Source of the DNA: Pullulanibacillus pueri
GTDB lineage: Bacteria; Bacillota; Bacilli; Bacillales; Sporolactobacillaceae
DNA length: 54,249 nucleotides
Direction of reading: 5' to 3'
NCBI RefSeq assembly: GCF_014639255.1
Contig: NZ_BMFV01000033.1
Coordinates: 1-54,249, forward strand
Part shown: positions 8,409-16,455 of the stretch, one piece after another
Position numbering within the stretch: the first letter of the stretch is position 1
Layout of the letters: every line of letters starts with the position of its first letter
Program-made: the position numbers and the translations under genes
The notes under the pieces: model-generated
Seen by the model: only the letters and a program-made list of their open reading frames with translations
Databases searched by the model: none
What the model was told of the DNA's origin: nothing

Positions 8409-8440
8409 ATGAGTTTGGATTTTCTCCAAGCTCATTTTTT
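8409..8440 (+). terminator. Rho-independent terminator after the lipoprotein gene
   Basis: ATGAGTTTGGA (8409-8419) pairs with TCCAAGCTCAT (8425-8435), including one G-T pair, with a 5-nt loop and a T6 tail. Confidence 0.9.
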
Positions 8441-8591
8441 GTTGTGCGGTCGTATGGTGTTCGAGCTCCTACAGCCTTACTTATAAGATGAAGTATGAAG
8501 TATTGCTAAGAATCCTTGAAATTATTATAATTAAGACGTAATTAAAATGGGTCGTTTGAAAGAAACACTGGAAAGTCGTCAAAAGTATCGT

Positions 8592-8640
8592 AAAGGACAG
8601 TCTGGATTGGTCTCCTGGCTGTCCTTTCGTTTTATCTGCG
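8592..8640. terminator. Hairpin between lipoprotein and kinase genes
   Basis: AAAGGACAG (8592-8600) and CTGTCCTTT (8619-8627) form a 9-bp stem followed by CGTTTT on the plus strand. It probably also serves the convergent gene ending at 8652. Confidence 0.7.
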
Positions 8641-8651
8641 TTTATTTCTCC

Positions 8652-9545
8652 TTACAAGTCTTCAATGGATGTTATAAATGAATCAAAGAGATGAAGTTGG
8701 GAAAATGCAAAGTCTAAATCTCCGTTTCCCTCTAATGCTAATGCCAAATTGGTTGTGACGGACATGATCACCCTGGCCTTCAAAATAAATATAAACGTGC
8801 TTTTGTCAGCCACTACGTCTTCAAGATTTAATACATGAGTGACGGTAGGATGCTTTAGACCTTGGAACAAGCAGGTATTTCCTATAAAAGAAGCAAGATC
8901 CCAGAACTTAAGCATTAATGAAACGTCTTCGAAATCAATCCATTTCCACCCTTGTGAGCTTGGTATAAGATTATTAGGATGAGCATCCCCATGGGCTGGA
9001 AACAATTCAAGACGCCTTATGTCCTTGTACACCTTTTCATATTCCTCTAGCAATACTAAAATTCGCTCATCTTTATCCTCTCTCTTCGTTAAGTACTCCG
9101 CCGCTTGATTCACATTTTTCCAAGCACCTAAAACCTGCATAGGTCCTTCATAGCTTTTCAATGCTTTTGACAGCACATTTAACATGCTTATCGCTTCTTG
9201 ACTTTCAAGCGGTGGCAGTTCTACCGGGGCAATATACTCCCATAAAGTCATCCAGGTCGAATCTATTTTATGTGGCCCCGGTGAAACATCCTTTACTAAT
9301 GAGATTACGGGGACCTTGTGTCGCTCTAAATACTCAACGACCTTTAACTCTTGGAGTAAAACATTCTTCCAAAAAGTAGAATTATCGCCATCAAACAATT
9401 TTGCTATTCTAGCTACAATTGGATAGGGTGAGAGATGTACGATAAGGTTTCCTGCGTCACTCAGAATGACAGGGTCGATATTTGAGAGTCCAAGTTGTGG
9501 TGCCCTCTTTACTAAAGCCTTGATCAATTCATCAGAGATTGTCAA
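8652..9545 (-). CDS. APH-like phosphotransferase
   Basis: The 297-residue protein carries the aminoglycoside/choline kinase (APH) signatures HGDAHPNN (catalytic loop, about 205-212) and WIDFED (metal-binding Asp, about 221-226) and has the usual length. APH-fold enzymes phosphorylate small molecules such as aminoglycosides, macrolides, choline or homoserine; the substrate cannot be assigned. It starts a run of minus-strand accessory genes (8.6-14.4 kb) of similar enzyme types. A resistance role is only inferred. Confidence 0.82.
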   Translation of the reverse strand: MTISDELIKALVKRAPQLGLSNIDPVILSDAGNLIVHLSPYPIVARIAKLFDGDNSTFWKNVLLQELKVVEYLERHKVPVISLVKDVSPGPHKIDSTWMTLWEYIAPVELPPLESQEAISMLNVLSKALKSYEGPMQVLGAWKNVNQAAEYLTKREDKDERILVLLEEYEKVYKDIRRLELFPAHGDAHPNNLIPSSQGWKWIDFEDVSLMLKFWDLASFIGNTCLFQGLKHPTVTHVLNLEDVVADKSTFIFILKARVIMSVTTNLALALEGNGDLDFAFSQLHLFDSFITSIEDL

Positions 9546-9584
9546 ATATTATTCCACTCCCTCTAAACGATCATATTTCCAATT

Positions 9585-9626
9585 CAAAAATAGGAGGCCC
9601 TACACAAAAGTGCATACTCCTTTTTG
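9585..9626 (-). terminator. Terminator after the methyltransferase gene
   Basis: On the minus strand AAAAAGGAG and CTCCTATTTTT form a short stem with a loop of about 20 nt and a T5 tail, just downstream of the gene ending at 9653. Confidence 0.6.
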
Positions 9627-9652
9627 AACAGCCTCATTCTCATTCCGTCTTA

Positions 9653-10432
9653 TCAATCGATCTTCATTTTAACGGCCTTGGTTGCGATAAAGCATTTGAT
9701 GTACTGATCTAAAGGACGTGTTCCGCCGAAATCATCTTCATACATTCCGGTGATGACAAAGCCCGCATCTATTTGCCCTTGAATTTGTTCCTCTAATGTA
9801 TGGCCATATTCAATCGTTTTATTCGCCTTAATATAGTCATTGATTTCTTCTTCTGTTAAGCCATCCAGTGAGGAGGAGGGAATGGTATTTTTCACAACCA
9901 AATGACCTTTCATATCCTCTTCATCATCAAAAATGTATAAAATAGGGTTAACAAATCCTGCGATAAGAACACCTTTATCTTTTAAAACTCTTGAGGCCTC
10001 TTGCCAAACAGGCTTTAACTCTTCCACAAACAGATTCGAAATGGGATTGATAATCATATCAAACTCTCCATCAGGAAATTCCGAGAGATCGGACATATCC
10101 CCTTGGACAGTTCTTAACTTCAACCCGTCACGGCGCGCAACAAAGTCATCCTGTTCTAATTGCTTTTTAGATATATCCGTAACAGTGACGTCGGCACCCG
10201 CTGCCGCTAAGACAGGCCCTTGTTGCCCACCACCCGAAGCTAAACATAAAATCTTTAAACCTTTTAGTGATTGCGGAAACCAATCTCTAGGGACAGGCTT
10301 TCCCGTGACAGTAATTTCCCAATTACCAGATTTACTTTTTTCTATGGTTTCTTTACTTACCGGTTGGGTGTATTTAGCACCCTCTTCAACCTTCTTATCC
10401 CACGCACTACTATTCTGCTTTACTGTATCCAT
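9653..10432 (-). CDS. Class I SAM-dependent methyltransferase
   Basis: This 259-residue cytoplasmic enzyme has motif I as ILCLASGGGQQG (about 60-71), then VTVTDISKKQL and the post-motif FDMIINPIS, a class I methyltransferase core related to ubiE/small-molecule methylases. SAM donates the methyl group; the acceptor is unknown. ATG at 10432 follows GGGGAG by 6 nt; the ATG at 10471 has no such site. It stands in an accessory stretch and has its own terminator. Confidence 0.83.
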   Translation of the reverse strand: MDTVKQNSSAWDKKVEEGAKYTQPVSKETIEKSKSGNWEITVTGKPVPRDWFPQSLKGLKILCLASGGGQQGPVLAAAGADVTVTDISKKQLEQDDFVARRDGLKLRTVQGDMSDLSEFPDGEFDMIINPISNLFVEELKPVWQEASRVLKDKGVLIAGFVNPILYIFDDEEDMKGHLVVKNTIPSSSLDGLTEEEINDYIKANKTIEYGHTLEEQIQGQIDAGFVITGMYEDDFGGTRPLDQYIKCFIATKAVKMKID

Positions 10433-10493
10433 ATCAAACTCCCCGTTTTTAGGACTTTCTCTATTAAACAATGATTATCATGAAAATCCCCGC

Positions 10494-10901
10494 TCAAAAT
10501 TCTACATAAAAAGGATGGAGACTTTCCTCTAAACAATATTCAATTCTTTGTCTAAAATTTTTCCATGTGACCATTTCAAGCCCTTCATCTAAGGGAAAGA
10601 AGCCGACTTCTAAACTTTCAGAGCTAGTGGTAGGTTCTCCACCGATAGCTTTGCCTAAAAATAAAGTATTACAGATTGAACGGCTCACATTTTGAAAGAT
10701 GCCACAGAACTTTATGACTTCAATATCAATCCCTGATTCTTCCTTTGTTTCTCTTATGGCCGCTTCCTTTAGTGATTCTCCAATTTCAACTTGACCTCCA
10801 GGCATTTCCCAACCTCTGCGCGGGCCCTTAATTAACAAAATTTCTTTCTTATCATTTAATACAATTGTAGCTGCTGAGACAATGTGCTTTGGTATCGTCA
10901 T
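10494..10901 (-). CDS. Nudix hydrolase
   Basis: The 135-residue protein is a single Nudix domain with a full box from Gly35 (GGQVEIGESLKEAAIR, then ETKEESGI), matching GX5EX7REUXEEXGU. Such enzymes hydrolyse nucleoside diphosphate derivatives using Mg2+. The substrate is not predictable. It lies 45 bp from a second, only distantly similar Nudix gene on the same strand. Confidence 0.88.
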   Translation of the reverse strand: MTIPKHIVSAATIVLNDKKEILLIKGPRRGWEMPGGQVEIGESLKEAAIRETKEESGIDIEVIKFCGIFQNVSRSICNTLFLGKAIGGEPTTSSESLEVGFFPLDEGLEMVTWKNFRQRIEYCLEESLHPFYVEF

Positions 10902-10946
10902 ACATCGAGCCCCTCACCCATTAAATTTTAAAAAGGTAGTTCTTTC

Positions 10947-11468
10947 TTAATTAATATCTCCTACATACACTTGGGTTTTCTCACCATTAAAATGTTTTTT
11001 TATATGCCTTATTAATTGTTTTGGATAGACTCTATATTGGTTGATTTGATTGAAATGAACCCATTCTATCCCTATTTGATGGTGATCAGGGTTTGTTGGT
11101 TTTCGCTCAAAATTCAGTTTATTTTCCAAGGAACATAGAAAATAAAATTCAACTCTATGAACATCAAAGTCAAACGAGTGCTCATGGTTTTTACCAATAT
11201 AATCACGAACAAAACATAGATCACCGATAGTCACCTGTTCCCCAATCTCTTCCATACATTCCCTTGAAACAGTTGTCTTCAGTGCCTCACCTTGTTCCTG
11301 CCCACCACCAGGACAAAGGTAAAAGTAACCATCTTCATCCTGGTTTTTGGTCAGCAATATCTTACCCTCGTTAATTATAATAGCTTTTGCTGAGTTTCTA
11401 ATCGGCAATATATCCACCTCTCTTAATGTTTTGGTATTCGGCAGAGATAAATGCTTTATTATTGCCAC
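10947..11468 (-). CDS. Nudix hydrolase
   Basis: This 173-residue Nudix protein has the box at about 54-77 (GGGQEQGEALKTTVSR, then ECMEEIG), all catalytic glutamates present, with about 45 residues before the domain and a longer C-terminal part than its neighbour. It is likely a housecleaning or nucleotide-sugar hydrolase, but the substrate is unknown. The stop lies 45 bp upstream of the next Nudix gene, so the two may be co-transcribed. Confidence 0.87.
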   Translation of the reverse strand: MAIIKHLSLPNTKTLREVDILPIRNSAKAIIINEGKILLTKNQDEDGYFYLCPGGGQEQGEALKTTVSRECMEEIGEQVTIGDLCFVRDYIGKNHEHSFDFDVHRVEFYFLCSLENKLNFERKPTNPDHHQIGIEWVHFNQINQYRVYPKQLIRHIKKHFNGEKTQVYVGDIN

Positions 11469-11546
11469 TCGTCTATGAAAAGCCGACTGAGGTCAATTAG
11501 CCAACCCTACTATTATTTTAAGTACAATATTTCACTTGGCGTTTTT

Positions 11547-12299
11547 TTACCTTCTAGCTATTATAAGAAATCTTTTTGAGTTGGTTTGAATGCCTTTTTC
11601 ACTTTTATTGTTCTCAATGAAGTCTTTCAATATTTCAAAGTCCATTTTATCCTGTCCGAAATAAGGAATGATAGGGGTGTGTTTAAGTAAAAAAATTAGA
11701 TCTTCTGGTCTCTCATAATATTCGATCGCATCGTATTCAAAGGATTGGATTTCAGAAAACCCTGCCTCATTCAGTTCACGAATATATCGTTTTTTTAATG
11801 AGCCATCGGTTTTATCGTAGGCCTGTCCTCGACCAAAGGCTTCTTTTATATTCCATTTATCTGCTTCACTGACTTGTTGTGTCAAAAACCACCCACCACT
11901 TTTTAACACCTTAGCCACTTCTAGTGAAGAGAATGGGGCATGGCAGCTTGAGACGACATCAAAAAAACGCATAGGAAATTGCAATTCATCCGATGACATT
12001 TGGAAAAACTTGACGTTTGGAACCTTCAACTTTTTCAAGTGAGATAAAGCTGTGTTTATCATGCTATGAGAGAGATCTATGCCAACCAAGAGAAATAACG
12101 AAGAGGCAATGCTTAACAGCTTTTCACCGCCACCTGTACCAATATCTAAAAGGATATCTGTTTTTTCACATCTTTTGACGACTTCATCGTAAAAATCCCA
12201 ACGAACACCTTCAGAGAAGGATTTTAGATGACTAAAATCCCAACCGTTTGTTTTTCCGACCCTCTCATAAAAATTCTCATAATCAAAGGCTTTCATTTC
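11547..12299 (-). CDS. Class I SAM-dependent methyltransferase
   Basis: The 250-residue enzyme shows motif I ILLDIGTGGGEKLL (about 48-61), LVGIDLSHSMI and MSSDELQFPMRFFDVVSSCHA, typical of UbiE/rRNA-methyltransferase-like class I folds. ATG at 12299 lies just after GGTGGAGAG; the longer ATG at 12347 has no ribosome site. It follows the kinase gene at 12349 by 49 bp in the same direction. The acceptor is unknown; kinase plus methyltransferase pairs are common in accessory resistance regions, but that is only context. Confidence 0.83.
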   Translation of the reverse strand, partial: EMKAFDYENFYERVGKTNGWDFSHLKSFSEGVRWDFYDEVVKRCEKTDILLDIGTGGGEKLLSIASSLFLLVGIDLSHSMINTALSHLKKLKVPNVKFFQMSSDELQFPMRFFDVVSSCHAPFSSLEVAKVLKSGGWFLTQQVSEADKWNIKEAFGRGQAYDKTDGSLKKRYIRELNEAGFSEIQSFEYDAIEYYERPEDLIFLLKHTPIIPYFGQDKMDFEILKDFIENNKSEKGIQTNSKRFLIIARR

Positions 12300-12348
12300 T
12301 CTCCACCTTCCAAAGGGTACAAAAGCAAGACACTTATACAGTACCATT

Positions 12349-13212
12349 TCATTGTAAAAACTTTCTTAGAATCACCATATTCTGTTCTAGAAACACTGCA
12401 TTTTTCTCAATGCCCCGTCGTTTACACCAGCCAATACTATTAAAGGCATCTGTAAATCGGTAAAAAGGCAATACCGCTTCTAGATCAATTAATGGTCTGA
12501 TACTGCTATAGCCTTCTTGATAGGAGTGATAAAGGGTATGATCTGAGCTTAGAAAATCACGATTTAGCTTGGTAAAATCGACCTCTGTTGAACCAAATCT
12601 CACGCTTTCAAAATCGATCACGCCTGAAACTTTCTCATCATTCACAATGATATTTGCCGGACGAAAATCCATATGTATGAAGCTTGGTCCATCCGGAGTA
12701 GGGAGCTGCTTTTTCATGTCCTCGAACTGATCAATCGCTTGTTTGAATAAACGCTCATCCAGAACGTCCTCTACATCCTCCGCAAAACTATGAAACTGGC
12801 GCTCAACAAAGGTTGACCAATTTGGATATTCATTTTGTATGCCCGTTAACACTTTTTCAGCAGGTGGACGAACCGTATGCATCGTCGCATGAAGGACCCC
12901 CACCTGAAACGCTAGGGTTGGAGAAGCTTGCAAGGATAACGGTCTCCCTTTTAATTCAGATAATAAAAAGGCACCCGGAAATTCCTCATCACCAGACCAA
13001 TAATCCAGCAATTCAGGAATCGAGACACTTCCCTTTAAAATGTCATAGGCTTCTAACTCCCGCTGATATTTCAATTTTGTATAAGGAATTTTCACAAAAA
13101 CAGTTTCTCCGTTAAGTAAAGTACATTTATAGACTATTGAACTATGGGAGTCCTCAACCTCATTAATAGACAGTACTTGAATTCCAAATTGCTGAAAGAC
13201 ACGATCTAGCAC
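12349..13212 (-). CDS. APH-like phosphotransferase
   Basis: This 287-residue APH-family kinase has VFVKIPY (lysine of the ATP site, about 38-44), HMDFRPANII in the catalytic loop (about 183-192) and GVIDFESVRFG (about 199-209). GTG at 13212 is preceded by AAAGGAGGG at a good distance. The substrate is unknown; homologues are annotated as aminoglycoside phosphotransferases. It is upstream of, and probably co-transcribed with, the methyltransferase at 11547-12299. Confidence 0.82.
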   Translation of the reverse strand: MLDRVFQQFGIQVLSINEVEDSHSSIVYKCTLLNGETVFVKIPYTKLKYQRELEAYDILKGSVSIPELLDYWSGDEEFPGAFLLSELKGRPLSLQASPTLAFQVGVLHATMHTVRPPAEKVLTGIQNEYPNWSTFVERQFHSFAEDVEDVLDERLFKQAIDQFEDMKKQLPTPDGPSFIHMDFRPANIIVNDEKVSGVIDFESVRFGSTEVDFTKLNRDFLSSDHTLYHSYQEGYSSIRPLIDLEAVLPFYRFTDAFNSIGWCKRRGIEKNAVFLEQNMVILRKFLQ

Positions 13213-13308
13213 AAGCTCCCTCCTTTACATAATAATGGACCTGCTTTAGAATAGCCCCTGCAAGTTAAGCCTCCTCTTCACAAGTTTAAAATCCGTTTTT
13301 AGACTCAA

Positions 13309-13467
13309 TCACTTATCCCTTTCTTTTCTCCGCCTTCTAATGAAGAAAATACAACCTATAATACCAACAATAGCGATAACACCTAACAAAACAACAAAAA
13401 ATGAGGGCCAGAAAGAACCGATAATCCCCCAACTATCTTGGTATTCGAAGCTGTTTGAATCGCTCAT
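13309..13467 (-). CDS. 52-residue single-pass membrane protein
   Basis: A short frame begins at ATG 13467, 5 nt after AGGTGGG. It encodes an acidic/aromatic N-terminus (MSDSNSFEYQDSWG), one membrane helix of about 25 residues (FFVVLLGVIAIVGIIGCIFF) and a strongly basic tail (RRRRKERDK), so the tail should face the cytoplasm. It ends 158 bp before the next gene boundary on its upstream side and stands alone. I do not recognise a family; size and layout resemble small regulatory or phage-shock-like membrane peptides. Confidence 0.6.
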   Translation of the reverse strand: MSDSNSFEYQDSWGIIGSFWPSFFVVLLGVIAIVGIIGCIFFIRRRRKERDK

Positions 13468-13500
13468 TATAACCCACCTACACTAATCAAATTGTCAATT

Positions 13501-14379
13501 CTACTTTTGCAAAATTAATCTTTCAATAGCCTGGATAAGAACTTCTGGCTTATCTTTATGTATTTCATGATCGCTACCTTCTGCAATTATGAATTCTCCA
13601 CGAGGCGATAGCTGTGATAACTCAATCTGTAAATCTCGCCACACCGCTTCATATAGAAAGGCTTCTTCTTTTGGAATGCCATGTTCAATAAAAGGTTCAG
13701 CTGCCAACTCTTTATCTCTTGCGATTACCACCAAAGGGATATCGGGGAATTCACCTGAGTCTTCTATTAATTGGCTGCTTTGGTCCCAATTCATAAATTC
13801 ATTGGCGATGGTGCGGAATAAAGTAGGATCTGTTATAAAACACTTAAAATTTTCAAAGTCCCCATTTTGCAAAATAGCTTTAGACCCTTCAATCAGGCCT
13901 GAGAATCTTTGACTAAGTTCTTCTGTTGTTTTATTTGCTGATTCAATATTCTCCTCTATCATTTTTTCTAAGGATATCAAGGAATACATGACAGGGAGCT
14001 TGAGGTCATATAATCGACTAAAATGGTGCGAGGTTGCATCTAGCAAAATAACCGCTTTAAGTCTTTCAGAAAACATTCTCGCATATTGTTGAGCACATAA
14101 TCCCCCAAAAGAATGCCCGATTAAAATAAACGTTTCATCAATATTCAGATCATCAATTAATGCATTAAGTTCACTAGCAATATGCCCGGCCGTTCTTTGT
14201 GCCTTTGACTCTGGACTCTTACCATATCCTGCCCGATGATATATTAAAATCTTATATTTGTTTTCTATTTTCTCTATAAAGGAAAGCCAGCTATAAAAAG
14301 AATTTCCTATTCCTATTTCGATAACAATGAGTGGCCCTTTCTCACCAATCACTCGGTATTCAAGTCCCATTTCCTGCAT
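13501..14379 (-). CDS. Alpha/beta hydrolase
   Basis: The 292-residue protein has the nucleophile elbow GHSFGG (Ser near 91), HRAGYGKS near 48 in the position of the cap-proximal loop, and a late SDHEIHKDKP that supplies the catalytic His. This is a typical proline-iminopeptidase/esterase-like alpha/beta hydrolase of the cytoplasm. The substrate is unknown. GAGG lies 8 nt before the ATG. It ends the accessory run 8.6-14.4 kb, next to the type I toxin-antitoxin module. Confidence 0.85.
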   Translation of the reverse strand: MQEMGLEYRVIGEKGPLIVIEIGIGNSFYSWLSFIEKIENKYKILIYHRAGYGKSPESKAQRTAGHIASELNALIDDLNIDETFILIGHSFGGLCAQQYARMFSERLKAVILLDATSHHFSRLYDLKLPVMYSLISLEKMIEENIESANKTTEELSQRFSGLIEGSKAILQNGDFENFKCFITDPTLFRTIANEFMNWDQSSQLIEDSGEFPDIPLVVIARDKELAAEPFIEHGIPKEEAFLYEAVWRDLQIELSQLSPRGEFIIAEGSDHEIHKDKPEVLIQAIERLILQK

Positions 14380-14761
14380 AAAAAGAGCCTCGCCTTTCTT
14401 TTGCCTATTAAAATGATGACATTATCCTTCTTAAAGATATGCCCCATTAAATACGTCATATTTTTTAGTCAAGTCATGGTGGATAATAATATGGAAGGGC
14501 TGAAACCAAGTAATAAAAAACAGGATAATAAAAAAAGAAGTGAATGAAATAAATTTTATATTTCCTCTCTCCTTTTTAGAAATCGCGATAAAACTAAATA
14601 CAAACGGACATTCCTTCTAAGACGCTCTACTAATTTTAACATAATATTACATTAAATTGCGAATAAATAAAATACACCTTCAGCATTTACTATGGAAATT
14701 TGGCTTTTTTACAAAAGTTACACATATGCTGTTAAAGATGCACTTTTACCTAAGGTGTACA

Positions 14762-14783
14762 AATACGCAATTTGTGGTATACT
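14762..14783 (+). promoter_or_regulatory. Promoter of the antitoxin-type RNA
   Basis: TATACT at 14778-14783 is preceded by TGG, forming an extended -10; TGTACA 16 bp further upstream is a weak -35. The second RatA-like RNA at 46 kb also has an extended -10 (TGCTATAAT). Confidence 0.6.
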
Positions 14784-14790
14784 TTTACAT

Positions 14791-14941
14791 AGAAGCAAGT
14801 CCATTTGCATAAACTAAATTAAGCCGCCAGTGCACGAACACCGACGGCATGCAATAAGACCGAACCCATCAAAAGGGTTTGGCTCCTAGGTAGAAATAAA
14901 TCCCCTAATTAGCCGCTAAGCACAAGGGGGGTTATTTTTTT
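14791..14941 (+). ncRNA. RatA-like antitoxin RNA
   Basis: The RNA of about 150 nt runs from the extended -10 to an intrinsic terminator with a T7 tail (14935-14941). It overlaps the 3' end of the oppositely oriented toxin gene, including its stop codon, the layout of TxpA/RatA and BsrG/SR4 type I systems. Internal segments (GCCGCC, CAATAAGACCGAACCCATCA, AAAAGGGTTTGGC) recur almost in order in the RNA at 46466-46613, which supports a structured RNA family. Repression by base-pairing with the toxin mRNA is inferred from the arrangement. Confidence 0.78.
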
Positions 14942-15014
14942 GGCGAAAAGCCAAGATAACGACAACTAATGATGCAAAATTTATTGCCACCATTAAGCTT
15001 TCGTATACACTCAT
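14916..15014 (-). CDS. Type I toxin, TxpA/BsrG-like holin-type peptide
   Basis: A 32-residue peptide starts MSVYESLMVAINFASLVVV, continues ILAFRQKNNPPCA and ends at TAG 14916-14918. The MxxYESLM start followed by one membrane helix and a short polar tail is the hallmark of the holin-like type I toxin family (TxpA, BsrG, YonT). GGGGGTGAT lies 3 nt before the ATG. Overproduction of such peptides damages the membrane. The gene is too short for ordinary gene calling. Its 3' end overlaps the antitoxin RNA on the other strand. Confidence 0.85.
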   Translation of the reverse strand: MSVYESLMVAINFASLVVVILAFRQKNNPPCA

Positions 15015-15080
15015 GGCATCACCCCCAATCTATCGGGAAGTGAGCCACCCCCTTGTGAAACCGATCTATTGCCTTCTATT

Positions 15081-15089
15081 ACTATATCA
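15081..15089 (-). promoter_or_regulatory. Extended -10 promoter of the toxin gene
   Basis: On the minus strand TGATATAGT (TG at 15088-15089, TATAGT at 15081-15086) is an extended -10; the -35 is poor. A start near 15074 would give a leader of about 60 nt. Confidence 0.55.
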
Positions 15090-15217
15090 TATGCATAAAC
15101 CCGCACATAAAAATTCTTTTTTCACAAAGCGCTATTTAATTCACTTCTTCCCCTCTGTTACTTTATATTCATCCATTTTCAAACAAACAGCCTATAGTCT
15201 TTCTAACCCCCTAAACT

Positions 15218-15545
15218 CTACTCAAATAACTGTTTAATCTTGGTCACAGCGTTTTCGGACATCATGAGTTTAAATTGGGCATACGCCATCTTAGCAGTCT
15301 CAGAAGAATAAGCATACATTTTTTGTTCATAGGCTTCTATTGCTTTATCCCATTCCCCTTCGTGCCGTACGATGGAAAGGGCTAATTCCATGGCATCGAG
15401 CATCGCAAGATTGACTCCGTCACCAGCAGGTGGCATCAAATGTGCCGCATCGCCAATAAGCGTAACTCCCGGCTTGCTCTCCCATTTCAGCCCAGTGATA
15501 TCATAGGGGAGCGATATGAACTGAATATGAATAAAGACATTCGGA
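15218..15545 (-). pseudogene. C-terminal remnant of a FAD-dependent monooxygenase
   Basis: The frame encodes the end of a TetX/PHBH-like flavin monooxygenase: GVTLIGDAAHLMPPAGDGVNL (FAD-binding GD motif), LDAMELALSI and a helical tail ending at 15218. Homology can be followed upstream through LPYDITGLKWESKPG to about 15545, where a stop and unrelated sequence begin, so about two thirds of the protein, including the N-terminal FAD-binding Rossmann part, is missing. An internal ATG at 15439 would start within the motif and is unlikely to be a real start. Confidence 0.8.
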
Positions 15546-15625
15546 CATTATTTTTATTTCTAAACCTTTTCATTTATTTGGTTATTGACCCGTTAAAAGA
15601 ACGAGGTGTAGAATTGACTAGGTGA
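15527..15625 (+). CDS. Possible 32-residue hydrophobic leader peptide
   Basis: ATG at 15527 opens a 32-codon frame with a hydrophobic core (TLFLFLNLFIYLVI) ending 13 bp before the lipoprotein start. It overlaps the truncated monooxygenase on the other strand. The ribosome site is weak (GGGAG about 12 nt upstream). It could be a translated leader of the lipoprotein gene or chance. Confidence 0.25.
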   Translation: MNKDIRTLFLFLNLFIYLVIDPLKERGVELTR

Positions 15626-15638
15626 GGAGGAAATATTT

Positions 15639-16382
15639 ATGAAAAAATTGATAGGATCCGTGTTTTTAAGTGGCATTTTAATAATGACAGCTGGGTGTGG
15701 TGATCATTCGACCTCCGCGCAATCCAACAAGGCAAGCGCCAACGCCGAATCTACTAAAACGGCTGCTTCCAAAGTCAATATAGACAACAGCGATAGCCAG
15801 AACACCTCTACAACTCCGACGAATAGTACCGATGATAATAATTCATCGTCCACAGCCTCCAACGACTCAACACAAAATCCAGCATCAAAAAGTGTGAAAA
15901 TCACCTCTGGAAGTGAAGCTATCACCTATTTAAAAAGGCAATTAAAACTTGATGATACCATCTCCTATAGCAACATCGGTGGAGAACTTGAGACAGACAA
16001 AAAAGGACCCTACTACAAGATAAAAGTAGTAGATACCTCCGTAAGACAACAAGGAGGTTCAGGAACACTAGGTCTATATAAAGTCTATCAAAGTGGCTCC
16101 TATTCCCTCATTGACCCGAGCACGGAGCAGGATGAAACGAATGAAAGCAACCCAACGCCAAAAAGTGTCCATATTACTAGTAGTTCAGAAGCTAAGCAAT
16201 ACTTGAGAAAGCAATTAAATGATGATGGCAAAACCAATATTAAACTTACAACAGATGGATCACTTCACAAAGCGACAAACGGGTATGGAGCATATTATAT
16301 AGTCACAGTCACCGATTCATCACAACAAGAGGATAAAAAAGTCTATCAAGTGCATGAAGAAGGAACCGTCATCCCACAGTAA
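15639..16382 (+). CDS. Secreted lipoprotein with two related C-terminal repeats
   Basis: A lipoprotein signal peptide ends at a lipobox-like IMTAGC. A Ser/Thr/Asn-rich linker (about 25-85) precedes two repeats of about 75 residues, each opening with VKITSGSEAITYLKRQL or VHITSSSEAKQYLRKQL and closing with YKVYQSG or YQVHEEG. I do not recognise the family; the repeat ends look PepSY-like. GAGGAGG lies a good distance before the ATG. Its plan resembles the lipoprotein at 7630 and suggests two paralogous surface proteins. A terminator follows. Confidence 0.8.
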   Translation: MKKLIGSVFLSGILIMTAGCGDHSTSAQSNKASANAESTKTAASKVNIDNSDSQNTSTTPTNSTDDNNSSSTASNDSTQNPASKSVKITSGSEAITYLKRQLKLDDTISYSNIGGELETDKKGPYYKIKVVDTSVRQQGGSGTLGLYKVYQSGSYSLIDPSTEQDETNESNPTPKSVHITSSSEAKQYLRKQLNDDGKTNIKLTTDGSLHKATNGYGAYYIVTVTDSSQQEDKKVYQVHEEGTVIPQ

Positions 16383-16418
16383 GATTTGGTGGGTTGTTTA
16401 TATAACATAGAAGAAAAT

Positions 16419-16455
16419 AAACAACCCTCAGCGCGAAGTTGAGGGTTGTTAAACA
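16419..16455. terminator. Bidirectional terminator between lipoprotein and marR
   Basis: AACAACCCTCA (16421-16431) and TGAGGGTTGTT (16441-16451) form an 11-bp stem with a 9-nt loop. The stem overlaps the stop codon of the convergent MarR gene. On the minus strand it continues into TTTATTTTCTT. Confidence 0.85.

Noticed and set aside
8652..14379. Antibiotic biosynthesis cluster
   Set aside because: Kinases, Nudix enzymes and methyltransferases are of unrelated common families with separate terminators and no core biosynthetic enzyme.
15013..15237. Plus-strand 74-codon frame over the toxin gene
   Set aside because: Shadow of the toxin and monooxygenase strands; no ribosome site or family.
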